Made by a program: the position numbers and the translations under genes. Under the pieces are notes generated by a model, which saw only the letters and a list, made by a program, of their open reading frames with translations, did no database searches and was not told the origin of the DNA. A stretch of DNA of 64,000 nucleotides. Origin: Pseudonocardiaceae bacterium. Its GTDB lineage: Bacteria; Actinomycetota; Actinomycetes; Mycobacteriales; Pseudonocardiaceae. How positions within the stretch are numbered: position 1 is the stretch's first letter; the number at the start of each line of letters is the position of its first letter. Shown in pieces: positions 16,070 through 25,117 of this stretch. The stretch is taken from positions 62,001 through 126,000 of the forward strand of contig WHTH01000001.1 of assembly GCA_009377865.1 (NCBI GenBank). The letters are read 5' to 3'.

Positions 16070-17249
16070 CGCCGATGCGCAGGCCCGGGCGGCGGGCCGG
16101 CTCGCCGGATGGGCGTTCGACGGCGCGGTGCGCGGTGTGTCGCGGGTGCACTGGCAGATCGCGGGGCGCGCGTTCGACTCGATCGGGCCATCCGCCGAGT
16201 CCGCGCGGCGCCGTCATGACACCGTCTCGGCGCTGGCCTACGCCGCAGTGCGCGGCGTCGGGACCGGTGTCCTCGCCGGAGCCGGAACACTGGCCGGCGC
16301 AATCGGCGCCCGGCGCGGCGCGCAGTCCGAGACCACAGCCGGGCGAGAGGCGCTCGCTGCGCTCAACGGGCTGATCGGCGACCGGCTCAGCGACGAGCAC
16401 AACCCGCTCGCGTTGGACATGTCACTGCGACAGGAAACGCGGTCGGTCGGCTGCGACCGCGCCTCACTGGCAGCAGCCCACCCCGATGCGACGGGGCGGG
16501 TGGTGCTCTTCGCGCACGGGCTCATGGAGACGGAACGGTGGTGGTGGCCCGGCGACGACGGTCCCGACTTCGGCGCCAGGCTCGCCGCCGACCATGGCTG
16601 GACGCCGGTGCAGCTCCGCTACAACACCGGCCGTCACGTGTCCGACAATGCCGCCGCACTCGACGTGCTGCTCGACGAGCTGGTCGCCGGCTGGCCCGTC
16701 CCGGTGACCGAGCTCGCGCTGGTTGGCCACTCGATGGGCGGCCTGATCGCGCGCGGCGCCGCGCGGCAGGGGGCCGATCGCGGCGCCGAGTGGACCGATG
16801 CGTTGCGCCAGGTGGTGTGTCTGGGCAGCCCGCACCGGGGGGCCGACCTGGAGAAGGCGGTCAACATCGCAGGCTGGGCACTGGGCGCCGCTGCCGAGAC
16901 CCGCCCGTTCGCGGAGCTCCTCGAGCTGCGCAGCAGCGGGATCAAGGATATGCGATTCGGCTACCTCGGTGAGTCCGACTGGGCGGGCCGGCAGGCGGAC
17001 GTGCTGCTCGACGACCACCGGGGCGACTGCGCCGATCTGCCCGGGGTGAACTACCACTTCGTGGCGTGCACGCTGACCCGGGCCGACGGCCACCTGGTGG
17101 GCCGGCTACTCGGTGACGTCATAGTCCGCACCGCGAGCGCCTTCGACGGCCGCACCACCGGGAGCCTGACCCGGCTCGGCGGCCTGCACCACTTCGACCT
17201 GCTCACCCACCCCGAGGTCTACCAGGTCCTCGGCGACTGGCTCAGCTGA
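16062..17249 (+). CDS. Alpha/beta-hydrolase (lipase/esterase-like)
   Basis: 395 residues. The nucleophile elbow is GHSMGGLIARG (Ser at about residue 224), and the oxyanion region is VVLFAHGLMETERWWW. The likely acid is in DCADLPGVNY or nearby, and the catalytic His is in GGLHHFDLLTHP at the C-terminus. The first 120 residues are a helical extension with a Gly/Ala-rich segment (GTGVLAGAGTLAGAIGARRG) that could be membrane-associated. The ATG at 16062 overlaps the regulator stop (ATGACTGA). Substrate unknown; similar to lipase-like proteins that act on cell-envelope esters. Confidence 0.85.
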   Translation: MTDADAQARAAGRLAGWAFDGAVRGVSRVHWQIAGRAFDSIGPSAESARRRHDTVSALAYAAVRGVGTGVLAGAGTLAGAIGARRGAQSETTAGREALAALNGLIGDRLSDEHNPLALDMSLRQETRSVGCDRASLAAAHPDATGRVVLFAHGLMETERWWWPGDDGPDFGARLAADHGWTPVQLRYNTGRHVSDNAAALDVLLDELVAGWPVPVTELALVGHSMGGLIARGAARQGADRGAEWTDALRQVVCLGSPHRGADLEKAVNIAGWALGAAAETRPFAELLELRSSGIKDMRFGYLGESDWAGRQADVLLDDHRGDCADLPGVNYHFVACTLTRADGHLVGRLLGDVIVRTASAFDGRTTGSLTRLGGLHHFDLLTHPEVYQVLGDWLS

Positions 17250-17295
17250 CCATCTGATCACCACGACGAGGGCCGGCCGCGGCACCCTCCTCCGC

Positions 17296-17361
17296 GTCCA
17301 TGAGCTCGACGCCGTGGGGGCCGTCGGCGCGAGGGAGCCCCGCCACGTCGAGTTCATGGAC
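17296..17361. repeat. Dispersed palindromic repeat, family A, copy 2
   Basis: Arms tccatgagctcgac (17297-17310) and gtcgagttcatgga (17347-17360) pair at 13 of 14 positions. The inner parts also pair partly (gccgtgggg with ccccgccac). It lies between the convergent hydrolase and queA genes and could end both transcripts. A decayed second copy lies at 4476-4541. Confidence 0.75.
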
Positions 17362-17383
17362 ACCACCGGGGTCGTCAGGGCGC

Positions 17384-18496
17384 CTACCCGGGGAGGATGA
17401 GGTGGGTGTCGCCGAACTCGTGCCAGCGATAGCCGGCCCGCAGCGCCTCGGTGTAGGACGCCGCGAGCAAATCGGGTCCCGCGATCGCCTGCAGCATCTG
17501 CAGGTGCGAGGCAGCCGGTTCGTGCCAGCCGGTCAGCAGACCGTCCACGCTGGACATCCGGTGCTCGGGCGTGACGACCAGGTCGGTCCAGCCGGTGCCC
17601 GCGGTGCCACCGGTTGTCTCCAGCGCCCGCACCACCGTGGTGCCGACCGCGATGACGCGGTGGGCACGTGTCACGGCGGCGGCGGTCGCGGCCGACACCG
17701 CGAACCACTCGGCGTACGGCGGCTCGCCGGCCTCCGCGGAGGACACCCCGGTGTGCAGCAACACTGCCGCCACCTCCACGCCGCGCGCCGCGAGGCGGCG
17801 CAGCACCCGCCGGGTCAGCGGACGGCCCGCACTGGGCATCTCGGCGCTGCCCGGCGTGTCGGCGTACTCGGTGCGGTAGGCCGACAGCGGCCACGGCGCG
17901 CCGGCGTAGGAATAGCGGATCGGCTGCCCGTGGTCGGCCAGCCAGCCCCGCAACGGCACGGGGGTGTGCAGCTGCGCGGTCCACAACCGCGAGCCAGGCG
18001 CGTACCGCTGCCCGACGTCGAGCTCCCCGCCGTCCGCAAGGTGGATGGCTGCACCGGTGCGGTCGGTCCACGACGCGACGCCGCCGGGCGGTCCCGGGGC
18101 CCGTACCTCCACGACCCAGTGTGATGCGGTAGCGGCCAGCGCGACCGGGTACGTGGTTCCCGCTGACGGCTCCAGGGTGGACAGGTGCACCTCGACCCGC
18201 TCACACCTTGCGGTGACCCCTGTCAGCGCGGCGGGCAGCGTGTCCGAGCTGTTCACCACGAGCAGGTCGCCGGCACGCAACACACCGGGCAGGTCCGCGA
18301 TCACTCGGTGGTCGAGCTCGCCCGGGGTGGCCACCAGCATCCGGACCCGGTCGCGGGTCACCCCACGGGTCTCCGGCGGACCGGTAGCAGCCACGAACCC
18401 CGTTTCGGAACCGAATCGGGGTTCCCGGACTACATCCGACCCCGTTTCGGAACCGAATCGGGGTTGCTGGGCGCCTGCTGGTCGAGAAGCGGTCAT
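17384..18496 (-). CDS. queA: QueA-like S-adenosylmethionine:tRNA ribosyltransferase-isomerase
   Basis: 370 residues. QueA transfers the ribosyl group of SAM to preQ1 in tRNA to form epoxyqueuosine. Family features are LLVVNSSDTLPAAL (30-60 region of the domain), GRPLTRRVLRRLAARGVEVAAVLLHTGVSS and the YRWHEFGDTHLIL end. The N-terminus carries two copies of PRFGSETG, encoded by a palindromic DNA repeat, between the ATG and the conserved PPETRGVTRDRVRMLVA. The start overlaps the SDR stop (ATGA). Actinobacterial members are often diverged and their queuosine role is not certain; no other queuosine gene is in the window. Confidence 0.8.
   Translation of the reverse strand: MTASRPAGAQQPRFGSETGSDVVREPRFGSETGFVAATGPPETRGVTRDRVRMLVATPGELDHRVIADLPGVLRAGDLLVVNSSDTLPAALTGVTARCERVEVHLSTLEPSAGTTYPVALAATASHWVVEVRAPGPPGGVASWTDRTGAAIHLADGGELDVGQRYAPGSRLWTAQLHTPVPLRGWLADHGQPIRYSYAGAPWPLSAYRTEYADTPGSAEMPSAGRPLTRRVLRRLAARGVEVAAVLLHTGVSSAEAGEPPYAEWFAVSAATAAAVTRAHRVIAVGTTVVRALETTGGTAGTGWTDLVVTPEHRMSSVDGLLTGWHEPAASHLQMLQAIAGPDLLAASYTEALRAGYRWHEFGDTHLILPG
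18395..18465. repeat. Two palindromic repeat units inside queA, family C
   Basis: Near-palindromes of about 28 bp (accccgtttcgg then aaccgaatcggggtt) occur at 18395-18424 and 18439-18465, spaced 42 bp apart, a multiple of three. On the coding strand each gives the peptide PRFGSETG. The DNA palindrome, not the peptide, is probably the unit that multiplied. They sit where related QueA proteins would have only a short N-terminal stretch. Confidence 0.8.
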
Positions 18497-19173
18497 GCCG
18501 GCACCTCCGCCAGCGCCGCGACGGTGTACCGGCCGCTGGGTAGCGTTCCGTCGATGAGGCGGCGCAATGCCGGGACAGCCGCCTCGGGCTCCGGGCGGTC
18601 GCTGATGTCCTCGCCGGGGAATGCCGCGGCATGCATCGCGGTGCGCATGTCCCCCGGGTCCGCCGCATACACCCGAAGTCCCGGCTCCTCGGCGCCGAGC
18701 ACGTGGGCGACCTGGTCGAGCGCGGCCTTGCTGGCACCGTAACCACCCCAGCCGGGGTAATCGGCAAGCGCGGCGTCGCTCGAGATCGTGAGCACCCTGC
18801 CGGGGCCGGCGCGCAACGCCGGTAGCGCGAGCTGGACCAGCCGCAGCGGCGCGAGGACGTTCGTCTCGAACACCGCGCGCAGTTCGTCGAGCCGGTAGTC
18901 GGCCAGCGCGGGCAGCGGGCTCTGACCCAGGGTCGAGGCGTTGAGCACGAGCAGGTCGAGCCGCGGTCCCACGGCAGCGACGAGATCGCGGAGATGGGCC
19001 TCGCTGGTGACGTCACCGGGCAGCGCGGTGGCACCGGGCCAGCCGGCGGCCGCGGTGTGGAGGTCGGGGGCGGTACGGGCGTCGGCGACGATCCGCCAGC
19101 CATCCCGGGACAGGTTCTTGGCGAGGGCGCGGCCGAGGCCGCGAGAGGCGCCGGTGATCAGTGCGGTTTGCAT
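18493..19173 (-). CDS. Short-chain dehydrogenase/reductase
   Basis: 226 residues from ATG 19173. The Rossmann motif is TGASRGLGRALA (about residues 6-17). The NNAG equivalent is LNAS (about 80), the catalytic Ser is in TISSDAAL, and YGASKAAL supplies the YxxxK pair. This is a classical SDR using NAD(P)H; the substrate is unknown. A GGGTGG ribosome site precedes the ATG. The stop overlaps the queA start, so the two are cotranscribed. Confidence 0.88.
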   Translation of the reverse strand: MQTALITGASRGLGRALAKNLSRDGWRIVADARTAPDLHTAAAGWPGATALPGDVTSEAHLRDLVAAVGPRLDLLVLNASTLGQSPLPALADYRLDELRAVFETNVLAPLRLVQLALPALRAGPGRVLTISSDAALADYPGWGGYGASKAALDQVAHVLGAEEPGLRVYAADPGDMRTAMHAAAFPGEDISDRPEPEAAVPALRRLIDGTLPSGRYTVAALAEVPA

Positions 19174-19244
19174 GCCACCCACGCTCGTCCGCGACGGGCG
19201 CCGTGCCATCGGTCTGCGGCTGCGGCCGTGGGCAGACCTTGGTC

Positions 19245-19928
19245 CTAGGACTCCTGATCGATCATCCCCTCACGCACCGCGTGCAGCGCTGCCTGGGTGC
19301 GGTCGGCGACGCCGAGCTTGCTCAGCACCGCGCTGACGTGCGCCTTCACCGTCTTCTCGGAGAGCACCAGCTCGCGCGCGATGAGGCGGTTCGACATCCC
19401 CCGCGCGATCAGCCGGAGCACCTCGCGCTCCCGAACCGTTAGCGAATCGGGGGCGGCATCCGTGACCGAGTGCATCACGGCGGCGGCGACCTGCGGGTGC
19501 AGCTGCGCACCGCCGCGGTGCACGGTGCGCAGCGCGTCGGCCAACTCGGTGGGGCCGACGTCCTTGAGCAGGTAACCCGCGACGCCGGCACGCACCGCGG
19601 GCAGCACCGAGTCCTGCCCGGAAAACGACGTCAGCACGACGACCTTGACGTCGGGGTGCGCCTCGCCCAGCCGGCGTGCGGTCGCCACGCCGGTCATGCC
19701 GGGCAGCACCAGGTCGAGCAGCACGATGTCCGGTCTCAGCGCCCGGACCAGCGCGAGCGCCTGCTCGCCGGTGCCGGCCTCGCCGACCACCTCCATGTCG
19801 TGCTGCAACTCGAAGAACATGCGCAGCCCGGTGCGCACCATCTCGTGGTCGTCGACGAGCAGCAGCCGGATCGTGTCAGCCAGCAGGCACCTCCAGCGTG
19901 ACGGTGGTGCAGGTGCCCGGCGCGGCAT
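19245..19928 (-). CDS. NarL/FixJ-type response regulator
   Basis: The receiver domain starts IRLLLVDDHEMVRTGL, with the phosphorylated Asp in DIVLLDLVLPG (Asp72 counted from the ATG at 19928) and the Lys in YLLKDVG. The C-terminal LuxR helix-turn-helix is LTVREREVLRLIARGMSNRLIARELVLSEKTVKAHVSAVLSKLGV. The start is uncertain. ATG 19928 would overlap the kinase gene by 53 bp and add 18 odd residues. A CTG at 19883 has GGAGG with a 6-nt spacer and would begin right at the domain (LADTIRLLLVDD). It is the partner of the GAF kinase upstream. Confidence 0.9.
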   Translation of the reverse strand: MPRRAPAPPSRWRCLLADTIRLLLVDDHEMVRTGLRMFFELQHDMEVVGEAGTGEQALALVRALRPDIVLLDLVLPGMTGVATARRLGEAHPDVKVVVLTSFSGQDSVLPAVRAGVAGYLLKDVGPTELADALRTVHRGGAQLHPQVAAAVMHSVTDAAPDSLTVREREVLRLIARGMSNRLIARELVLSEKTVKAHVSAVLSKLGVADRTQAALHAVREGMIDQES

Positions 19929-21012
19929 CGATCACCAGGCTGCCACCGAGCGCCTCGGCCCGTTCCCGCATGCTGGTCAGCCCCAGCCGGCGGGAGGCAC
20001 GGCGGGCTTCGGCCAGGTCGAAGCCCCGCCCGTCGTCGGACACCCCGAGCCGCAGCGCATCGCGCCCGAGATCGAGCTGCACCCGGATACTGCCGGGCTC
20101 GGCGTGGGCCAGCGCGTTGCCGATCGCCTCGTTCGCGACCTTGAGCACCTCCCGTCCCACGGCACCGCCACCACCACGCCCGCGCACCTGCAGCTCGATG
20201 GGGACGTCGTGTACGGCACGCAGCAGCGCGACCCGCTTGCGCAGCGCATCACCGAGCCCCTCCCGGTCGACGTCGGGCGGACGCAGCGTCTCGGTCAGCG
20301 CCCGCAACTCGGCCAGCGCCGACTGCGACAGCTCCCGCACCCGGTCCAGGTGCGGCGCCGCTCGCGAGTCACCGCCGGCCACCGTGGCCGCGGATTCCGC
20401 CGCCAGGGTGAGGCTGAACAGGCTCTGGGTCACCGAGTCGTGCAGATCCCGGGCGATCCGGGTGCGCTCGTCGGCGATGGACAGCTCCCGCAGCCGCTCC
20501 TGGCGCTGCGCGTTCACCACGGCCAGCGCGGCATGCCCGGCGAGCGTCTCGATCAGCTCCTGGTCCGCGTCGGTGAACTCGGCGGCGCCCTCCTTGTCAG
20601 CGAGGTAGAGCGCCGCCACGACCTCGCCGCCCGCCATGATCGGGACACCGAGGAACGACCGCATCTGCGGGTGCGCGGGCGGGTAATAGCGGAATCGCGG
20701 GTCGGTTCGGATGTCGGCGAGCCGGATCACCTCCGGTCGCGTCACCAGCTCGCCGAGCAGCCCGTGGGTGCGAGGCAGCGCCCCGATCCGCTCCCAGGTC
20801 CTCGCATCCACACCGGCGGTGAGGAACAGCGCGAAGCCGCCGTCGCCGTCGGGCACGCCGACCGCGGCGTAGCGCGCGGCCGCGAGATCGCGCGCGGCGT
20901 CGAGGATGCTGCGCAGCACGGATTCGCTGCGCCGCTCGGCGCCGAGCTGCGACACTACGTCAAGCAGCCGGCGCAGCGCCTGCCCTCCGTAGCTCGATGC
21001 CACCTCGCCCAC
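19876..21012 (-). CDS. GAF-domain sensor histidine kinase
   Basis: 378 residues. A GAF domain (about 25-170; RYAAVGVPDGDGGF, FLGVPIMAGGEVVAALYLADK) is followed by the HisKA_3 dimerisation helix with the phospho-acceptor His191 in IARDLHDSVTQSL. An HATPase domain follows (N-box ANEAIGNALAHA; G-box LGVSDDGRGFD; GLTSMRERAEALGG). No transmembrane segment is present, so it is a cytoplasmic sensor, resembling DevS/NreB-type kinases. Start GTG 21012 is preceded by AAGGA. It overlaps its response regulator. Confidence 0.9.
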   Translation of the reverse strand: MGEVASSYGGQALRRLLDVVSQLGAERRSESVLRSILDAARDLAAARYAAVGVPDGDGGFALFLTAGVDARTWERIGALPRTHGLLGELVTRPEVIRLADIRTDPRFRYYPPAHPQMRSFLGVPIMAGGEVVAALYLADKEGAAEFTDADQELIETLAGHAALAVVNAQRQERLRELSIADERTRIARDLHDSVTQSLFSLTLAAESAATVAGGDSRAAPHLDRVRELSQSALAELRALTETLRPPDVDREGLGDALRKRVALLRAVHDVPIELQVRGRGGGGAVGREVLKVANEAIGNALAHAEPGSIRVQLDLGRDALRLGVSDDGRGFDLAEARRASRRLGLTSMRERAEALGGSLVIDAAPGTCTTVTLEVPAG

Positions 21013-21106
21013 CCCGCCATCCTTCCACCGGCAGGGATCCCTGCAGCCAGCTGCGGCCGACCCCGACGGGTGCGGTCGTGCTGGACGACGGCGGCACCGC
21101 CCGTGA

Positions 21107-23278
21107 CTAGCTGATCCCGGCGGCGTCCATGCCGCGCATCTCCTTCTTCAGTTCCGCGATCTCGTCGCGCAACCGGGCGGCGAGCTCGAACTGCAGGTCA
21201 CGCGCGGCTGCCATCATCTGGTCGTTGAGCTGCTGGACGAGATCGGCCAGCTCGGCGCGTGGCATCGACCGGGTGTCGCGACCCTCCACGACGCCCGAGC
21301 TGCCCTGCGCTGTTCCGGCTTCCCCGACGGCGCGCTTGCCCCGGGATGCGTTGCGGCCCGACCCCCCGACCGACACCGTCGCCGAGGTGTCCTCGGCCTC
21401 GGCGTAGACCCGATCGAGAATGTCGTTGATCTTCTTGCGCAGCGGCTGTGGGTCCAGACCCCGTTCGGTGTTGTAGGCGATCTGCTTGGCGCGGCGGCGG
21501 TTGGTCTCGTCGATGGCGCGCTGCATCGAGTCGGTCACCGAGTCCGCGTACATGTGCACCTGCCCGGACACGTTGCGGGCGGCGCGCCCGATCGTCTGGA
21601 TCAGCGAGGTCCCGCTGCGCAGGAAGCCCTCCTTGTCGGCGTCGAGGATGGAGACCAGCGAGACCTCGGGCAGGTCGAGCCCCTCGCGCAGCAGGTTGAT
21701 ACCGACCAGCACGTCGAACTCTCCGGTGCGCAGCTGGCGCAGCAGTTCGACACGTCGCAGCGTGTCCACCTCCGAGTGCAGGTAACGCACCCGGATTCCC
21801 AGCTCGAGCAGGTAGTCGGTGAGATCTTCGGCCATCTTCTTGGTCAGCGTGGTGACCAGCACCCGCTCGTCGCGCTCGGAGCGCTCCCGGATCTCACCCA
21901 CCAGGTCGTCGATCTGGCCCTGCGTCGGCTTCACGACCACCTCGGGGTCGACCAGCCCGGTCGGGCGGATGACCTGCTCGACGAACTCGCCGCCCGCCTG
22001 CGCCATCTCGTACGGGCCGGGGGTGGCGGACAGGTACATGCTCTGCCCAACCCGATCACAGAACTCCTCCCAGGTCAGCGGGCGGTTGTCCAGTGCGGAA
22101 GGCAGCCGGAAGCCGTGGTCGACCAGAGTGCGCTTGCGCGACGCGTCGCCCTCGTACATGCCCCCGATCTGCGGCACCGTGACGTGCGACTCGTCGATCA
22201 CCATCAGGAAGTCCGAGGGGAAATAATCGAGCAGGGTGGCGGGTGCGGTGCCCGCCTCCCGGTCGTCGATGAACCGGGAGTAGTTCTCGATGCCCGAGCA
22301 GAACCCGACCTGGCGCATCATCTCCACGTCGTACTGGGTGCGCATCCGCAGCCGCTGCGCCTCGAGCAGCTTGCCCTGGTTCTCCAGCGTGGCCAGCTGA
22401 GTTTCCAGCTCGGCCTCGATGCCGCGGATGGCCTTGTCCATCCGCTCCGGGCCGGCGACGTAGTGCGTGGCGGGGAAGATGCGGACGTCGTCGACCGCTC
22501 GCACCACATCGCCGGTCAGCGGGTGCAGGAAGTAGACCGACTCCACCTCGTCACCGAAGAACTCCACCCGAACCGCGAGCTCCTCGTAGGCTGGGATGAC
22601 CTCGACGGTGTCACCCCTGACCCGGAAGGTGCCCCGGGCGAACGCCAGGTCGTTGCGGGTGTAGTTGATGTCGACCAGCGCGCGCAGCAGCGCGTCCCGG
22701 CCGGCCTCCTCGCCGACCCGCAGGAACACCGACTGGTTGAGGTACTCCTGCGGGGTCCCGAGACCGAAGATGCACGACACCGAGGCGACGACGACGGTGT
22801 CGCGCCGGGTCAGCAGCGACATGGTGGCCGCGTGCCGCAACCGCTCCACGTCGTCGTTGACCGACGAGTCCTTCTCGATGTAGGTGTCGGTCTGCGGGAC
22901 GTAGGCCTCGGGCTGGTAGTAGTCGTAGTAGGAGACGAAGTACTCGACCGCGTTGTGCGGGAACAGGTCGCGCAACTCGTTGGCCAGCTGCGCTGCGAGG
23001 GTCTTGTTCGGGGCCAGCACGAGGGTCGGCCGCTGCACACGCTCGATGAGCCACGCGGTCGTCGCGGACTTGCCGGTGCCGGTCGCGCCGAGCAGCACGA
23101 CGTCGCGCTCGCCACCGTGGATACGGCGCGCTAGCTCGTCGATGGCCACGGGCTGATCCCCGGCGGCGGAGTAGTCGCTGACGACCTGGAAACGGCCCTG
23201 GCTGCGAGGGATATCGCCCAGCGGGCGGTGCTCGGAACGGGCGAGCAGGTCCGGGCTGACGGTAGCGCTGTCGGTCAC
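21107..23278 (-). CDS. uvrB: Excinuclease ABC subunit B
   Basis: 723 residues, full length. UvrB verifies DNA damage after loading by UvrA and recruits UvrC. Walker A is [13 protein letters not shown]. The beta-hairpin region is [18 protein letters not shown], and the DExH-type box is [13 protein letters not shown]. Helicase motif VI is [10 protein letters not shown]. The C-terminal UVR domain is [33 protein letters not shown] start it at GTG 23278; TACCCT ends 6 nt before it, so the transcript is probably leaderless. It is divergent from the DUF402 gene. Confidence 0.97.
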   Translation of the reverse strand: MTDSATVSPDLLARSEHRPLGDIPRSQGRFQVVSDYSAAGDQPVAIDELARRIHGGERDVVLLGATGTGKSATTAWLIERVQRPTLVLAPNKTLAAQLANELRDLFPHNAVEYFVSYYDYYQPEAYVPQTDTYIEKDSSVNDDVERLRHAATMSLLTRRDTVVVASVSCIFGLGTPQEYLNQSVFLRVGEEAGRDALLRALVDINYTRNDLAFARGTFRVRGDTVEVIPAYEELAVRVEFFGDEVESVYFLHPLTGDVVRAVDDVRIFPATHYVAGPERMDKAIRGIEAELETQLATLENQGKLLEAQRLRMRTQYDVEMMRQVGFCSGIENYSRFIDDREAGTAPATLLDYFPSDFLMVIDESHVTVPQIGGMYEGDASRKRTLVDHGFRLPSALDNRPLTWEEFCDRVGQSMYLSATPGPYEMAQAGGEFVEQVIRPTGLVDPEVVVKPTQGQIDDLVGEIRERSERDERVLVTTLTKKMAEDLTDYLLELGIRVRYLHSEVDTLRRVELLRQLRTGEFDVLVGINLLREGLDLPEVSLVSILDADKEGFLRSGTSLIQTIGRAARNVSGQVHMYADSVTDSMQRAIDETNRRRAKQIAYNTERGLDPQPLRKKINDILDRVYAEAEDTSATVSVGGSGRNASRGKRAVGEAGTAQGSSGVVEGRDTRSMPRAELADLVQQLNDQMMAAARDLQFELAARLRDEIAELKKEMRGMDAAGIS

Positions 23279-23358
23279 GTCGTCAGGGTAGGCCCGGGCA
23301 CCGACACTGTGCCGCACGCGGCAGGCTGCCCTGGATTTCTTGGGTAGTGTCGAGCCAC
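23279..23358. promoter_or_regulatory. Divergent leaderless promoters of uvrB and the DUF402 gene
   Basis: On the minus strand TACCCT (23290-23285) ends 6 nt before the uvrB GTG. On the plus strand TAGTGT (23345-23350) ends 8 nt before the ATG at 23359. No clear LexA-type SOS box was seen in the 80-bp gap. Confidence 0.5.
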
Positions 23359-23910
23359 ATGACGGCCGCGTCCCAACACACCGCTGAGACCGCCATCCAT
23401 CCGCCGAAGGTCGAGCTTTTCGATCTCGAAGCGATGACCAACACCGACCCGAAGGGGATCGTCCGGACTGTCGACGAGTACCGGGTGGAGCCGTTCGGTC
23501 TGCATGTGGTGCGCGACGTGGTGGACCATCCGACCATCCGGGCGATCGAGTCGTGGCTGCTGCCCCTGCTGGATCTGCGAGTCACCGACTTCTTCTTCTA
23601 CCCAGGTCACGAGCGTGACCAGGACTTCTACCTCGACGTGGTGGCCATCGAGGTCGGTGACCGGGTGTGGCGCACCGAGGACCACTACCTCGACCTCGTG
23701 GTCCGCACCGGCAGCGAGGTTGAGGTGCTCGACACCGACGAGCTGCTGGCCGCTGTCACCGCCGGGCTGCTCGACCACGCCGTCGCGCAGCAGGCGCTGC
23801 ACACCGCGTTCGCGACGGTCGACGGGCTGGCACGGCACGGCTACCGGCTGGATCGCTGGCTCGCCTCACTCGACGCCCATCCGATATGGCGCCGCCACGG
23901 CCGTCAGTAA
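23359..23910 (+). CDS. DUF402 domain protein
   Basis: 183 residues. The DUF402 core is [18 protein letters not shown], then [27 protein letters not shown] and [23 protein letters not shown]. Some DUF402 proteins hydrolyse nucleoside di- and triphosphates; the acidic residues in DFYLDV and HYLDLVV would bind metal. An in-frame GTG at 23347 lies inside the promoter box, so I use the ATG. It ends three bases before the convergent coaE gene. Confidence 0.82.
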   Translation: MTAASQHTAETAIHPPKVELFDLEAMTNTDPKGIVRTVDEYRVEPFGLHVVRDVVDHPTIRAIESWLLPLLDLRVTDFFFYPGHERDQDFYLDVVAIEVGDRVWRTEDHYLDLVVRTGSEVEVLDTDELLAAVTAGLLDHAVAQQALHTAFATVDGLARHGYRLDRWLASLDAHPIWRRHGRQ

Positions 23911-23913
23911 CGG

Positions 23914-25098
23914 TCACGACAAGACGTGCCAGCCGGTCTCGGCCGCCCATCGCTGCGCCCGGTCGAGTGCGCTGCGAATGAACGGGGTCTTCGCGTCGGC
24001 GTAGGCGTCGATGCTGTCCCAGCTCCGTGCCGCGAGCTCGTGCTTGACCGCGGCGTACTCCCGCACACTCTCCGGATGCGTGCGCAGCCAGTCGCGCAGT
24101 AACAGCGACGCCCGCCATGCCGGTGAATCGGCGGGCCGGATGTGGCAGTTAACCGGTCGCGCGGGATCGGCGTTGCACGCCATCGCCTTATCCGGATGGC
24201 TGCCGTCGGCCGCGTTGTCCCACCATCGGCCGTCCCGTCGCACCAGGCCAGCCTCGATCAGATCATCGGCCAGCTCGCCCGCGACGGCCAGATCGTCGAC
24301 GACCACCTGCAGGTCGAGCACGTCCTTGGCATCCAGGCCTGCAACCGCCGTCGAACCGATGTGGTCGACGCGGTGGGCGCGCTGCCCGGCGACGGCGGCA
24401 ATCCGCGCTCGTACCCGTTCCGCCGCCTGCGGCCACGCCGGGTCCGTTTCGACCTGCACGGGCCGACCAGCGCGCGCGGCGGGGCGCCGCAACCGCTGGT
24501 TCTCCTCGAAGGGCACCAGCCGCTGGTGCCAGAGCCGGTCCACGGCTGCCTCGGTGTGCGGGGCCGGCCCGCTGTTGTCCAGCCACACGTCGGCGGCGGC
24601 ACGGCGCTGCACGTCGGTGGCCTGCGCTGCGATCCGCGACCGCGCGTCGTGCTCGGCCATGTCGCGCCGCTCGACGAGCCGTCGCACCCGCACCTCGGGA
24701 TCCGCGTGCACCACGATGACCAGCGGGAAGCCAGCCGACATGCCGTTCTCGACGAGCAGCGGGATGTCGTGTACGACCACTGCGTCCTCGGGGGCGGCGT
24801 CGAGCACTTCGGCCGACCGCGCCCCGACCAGCGGGTGCACGATCCCGTTGAGCCGCCGCCGCGCGTCGTCCTCGCCGAAGACCCTTGCGGCGAGCGCGGC
24901 CCGGTCCAGTTCCCCGTCGGGAGTCAGCACCTGCTCCCCGAACTCGGCGACGACCGCGCGCAATCCTTCGGTGCCGGGCGCCACGACCTCGCGGGCCAGC
25001 CGGTCGGAGTCGATCACCACCGCACCGTGGTGGACGAGCCCGTCGGCGACCGTCGACTTGCCGGCACCGATCCCACCGGTCAGACCCACGCGCAGCAC
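23914..25098 (-). CDS. coaE: Dephospho-CoA kinase fused to GrpB domain
   Basis: 394 residues. Residues 1-200 are dephospho-CoA kinase, the last step of coenzyme A synthesis: P-loop GGIGAGKST (8-16), substrate Asp in VVIDSDRLAREVV, and the lid RRLVERRDMAEHDARSRI. Residues 210-394 are a GrpB/UPF0157 nucleotidyltransferase-like domain (RAHRVDHIGSTAVAGLDAKDVLDLQVVV). This fusion is the normal actinobacterial form; the second domain is reported to help fold or regulate the kinase. Start GTG 25098. Confidence 0.95.
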   Translation of the reverse strand: MLRVGLTGGIGAGKSTVADGLVHHGAVVIDSDRLAREVVAPGTEGLRAVVAEFGEQVLTPDGELDRAALAARVFGEDDARRRLNGIVHPLVGARSAEVLDAAPEDAVVVHDIPLLVENGMSAGFPLVIVVHADPEVRVRRLVERRDMAEHDARSRIAAQATDVQRRAAADVWLDNSGPAPHTEAAVDRLWHQRLVPFEENQRLRRPAARAGRPVQVETDPAWPQAAERVRARIAAVAGQRAHRVDHIGSTAVAGLDAKDVLDLQVVVDDLAVAGELADDLIEAGLVRRDGRWWDNAADGSHPDKAMACNADPARPVNCHIRPADSPAWRASLLLRDWLRTHPESVREYAAVKHELAARSWDSIDAYADAKTPFIRSALDRAQRWAAETGWHVLS

Positions 25099-25117
25099 GC
25101 GACGATTCTGTCAGCGG

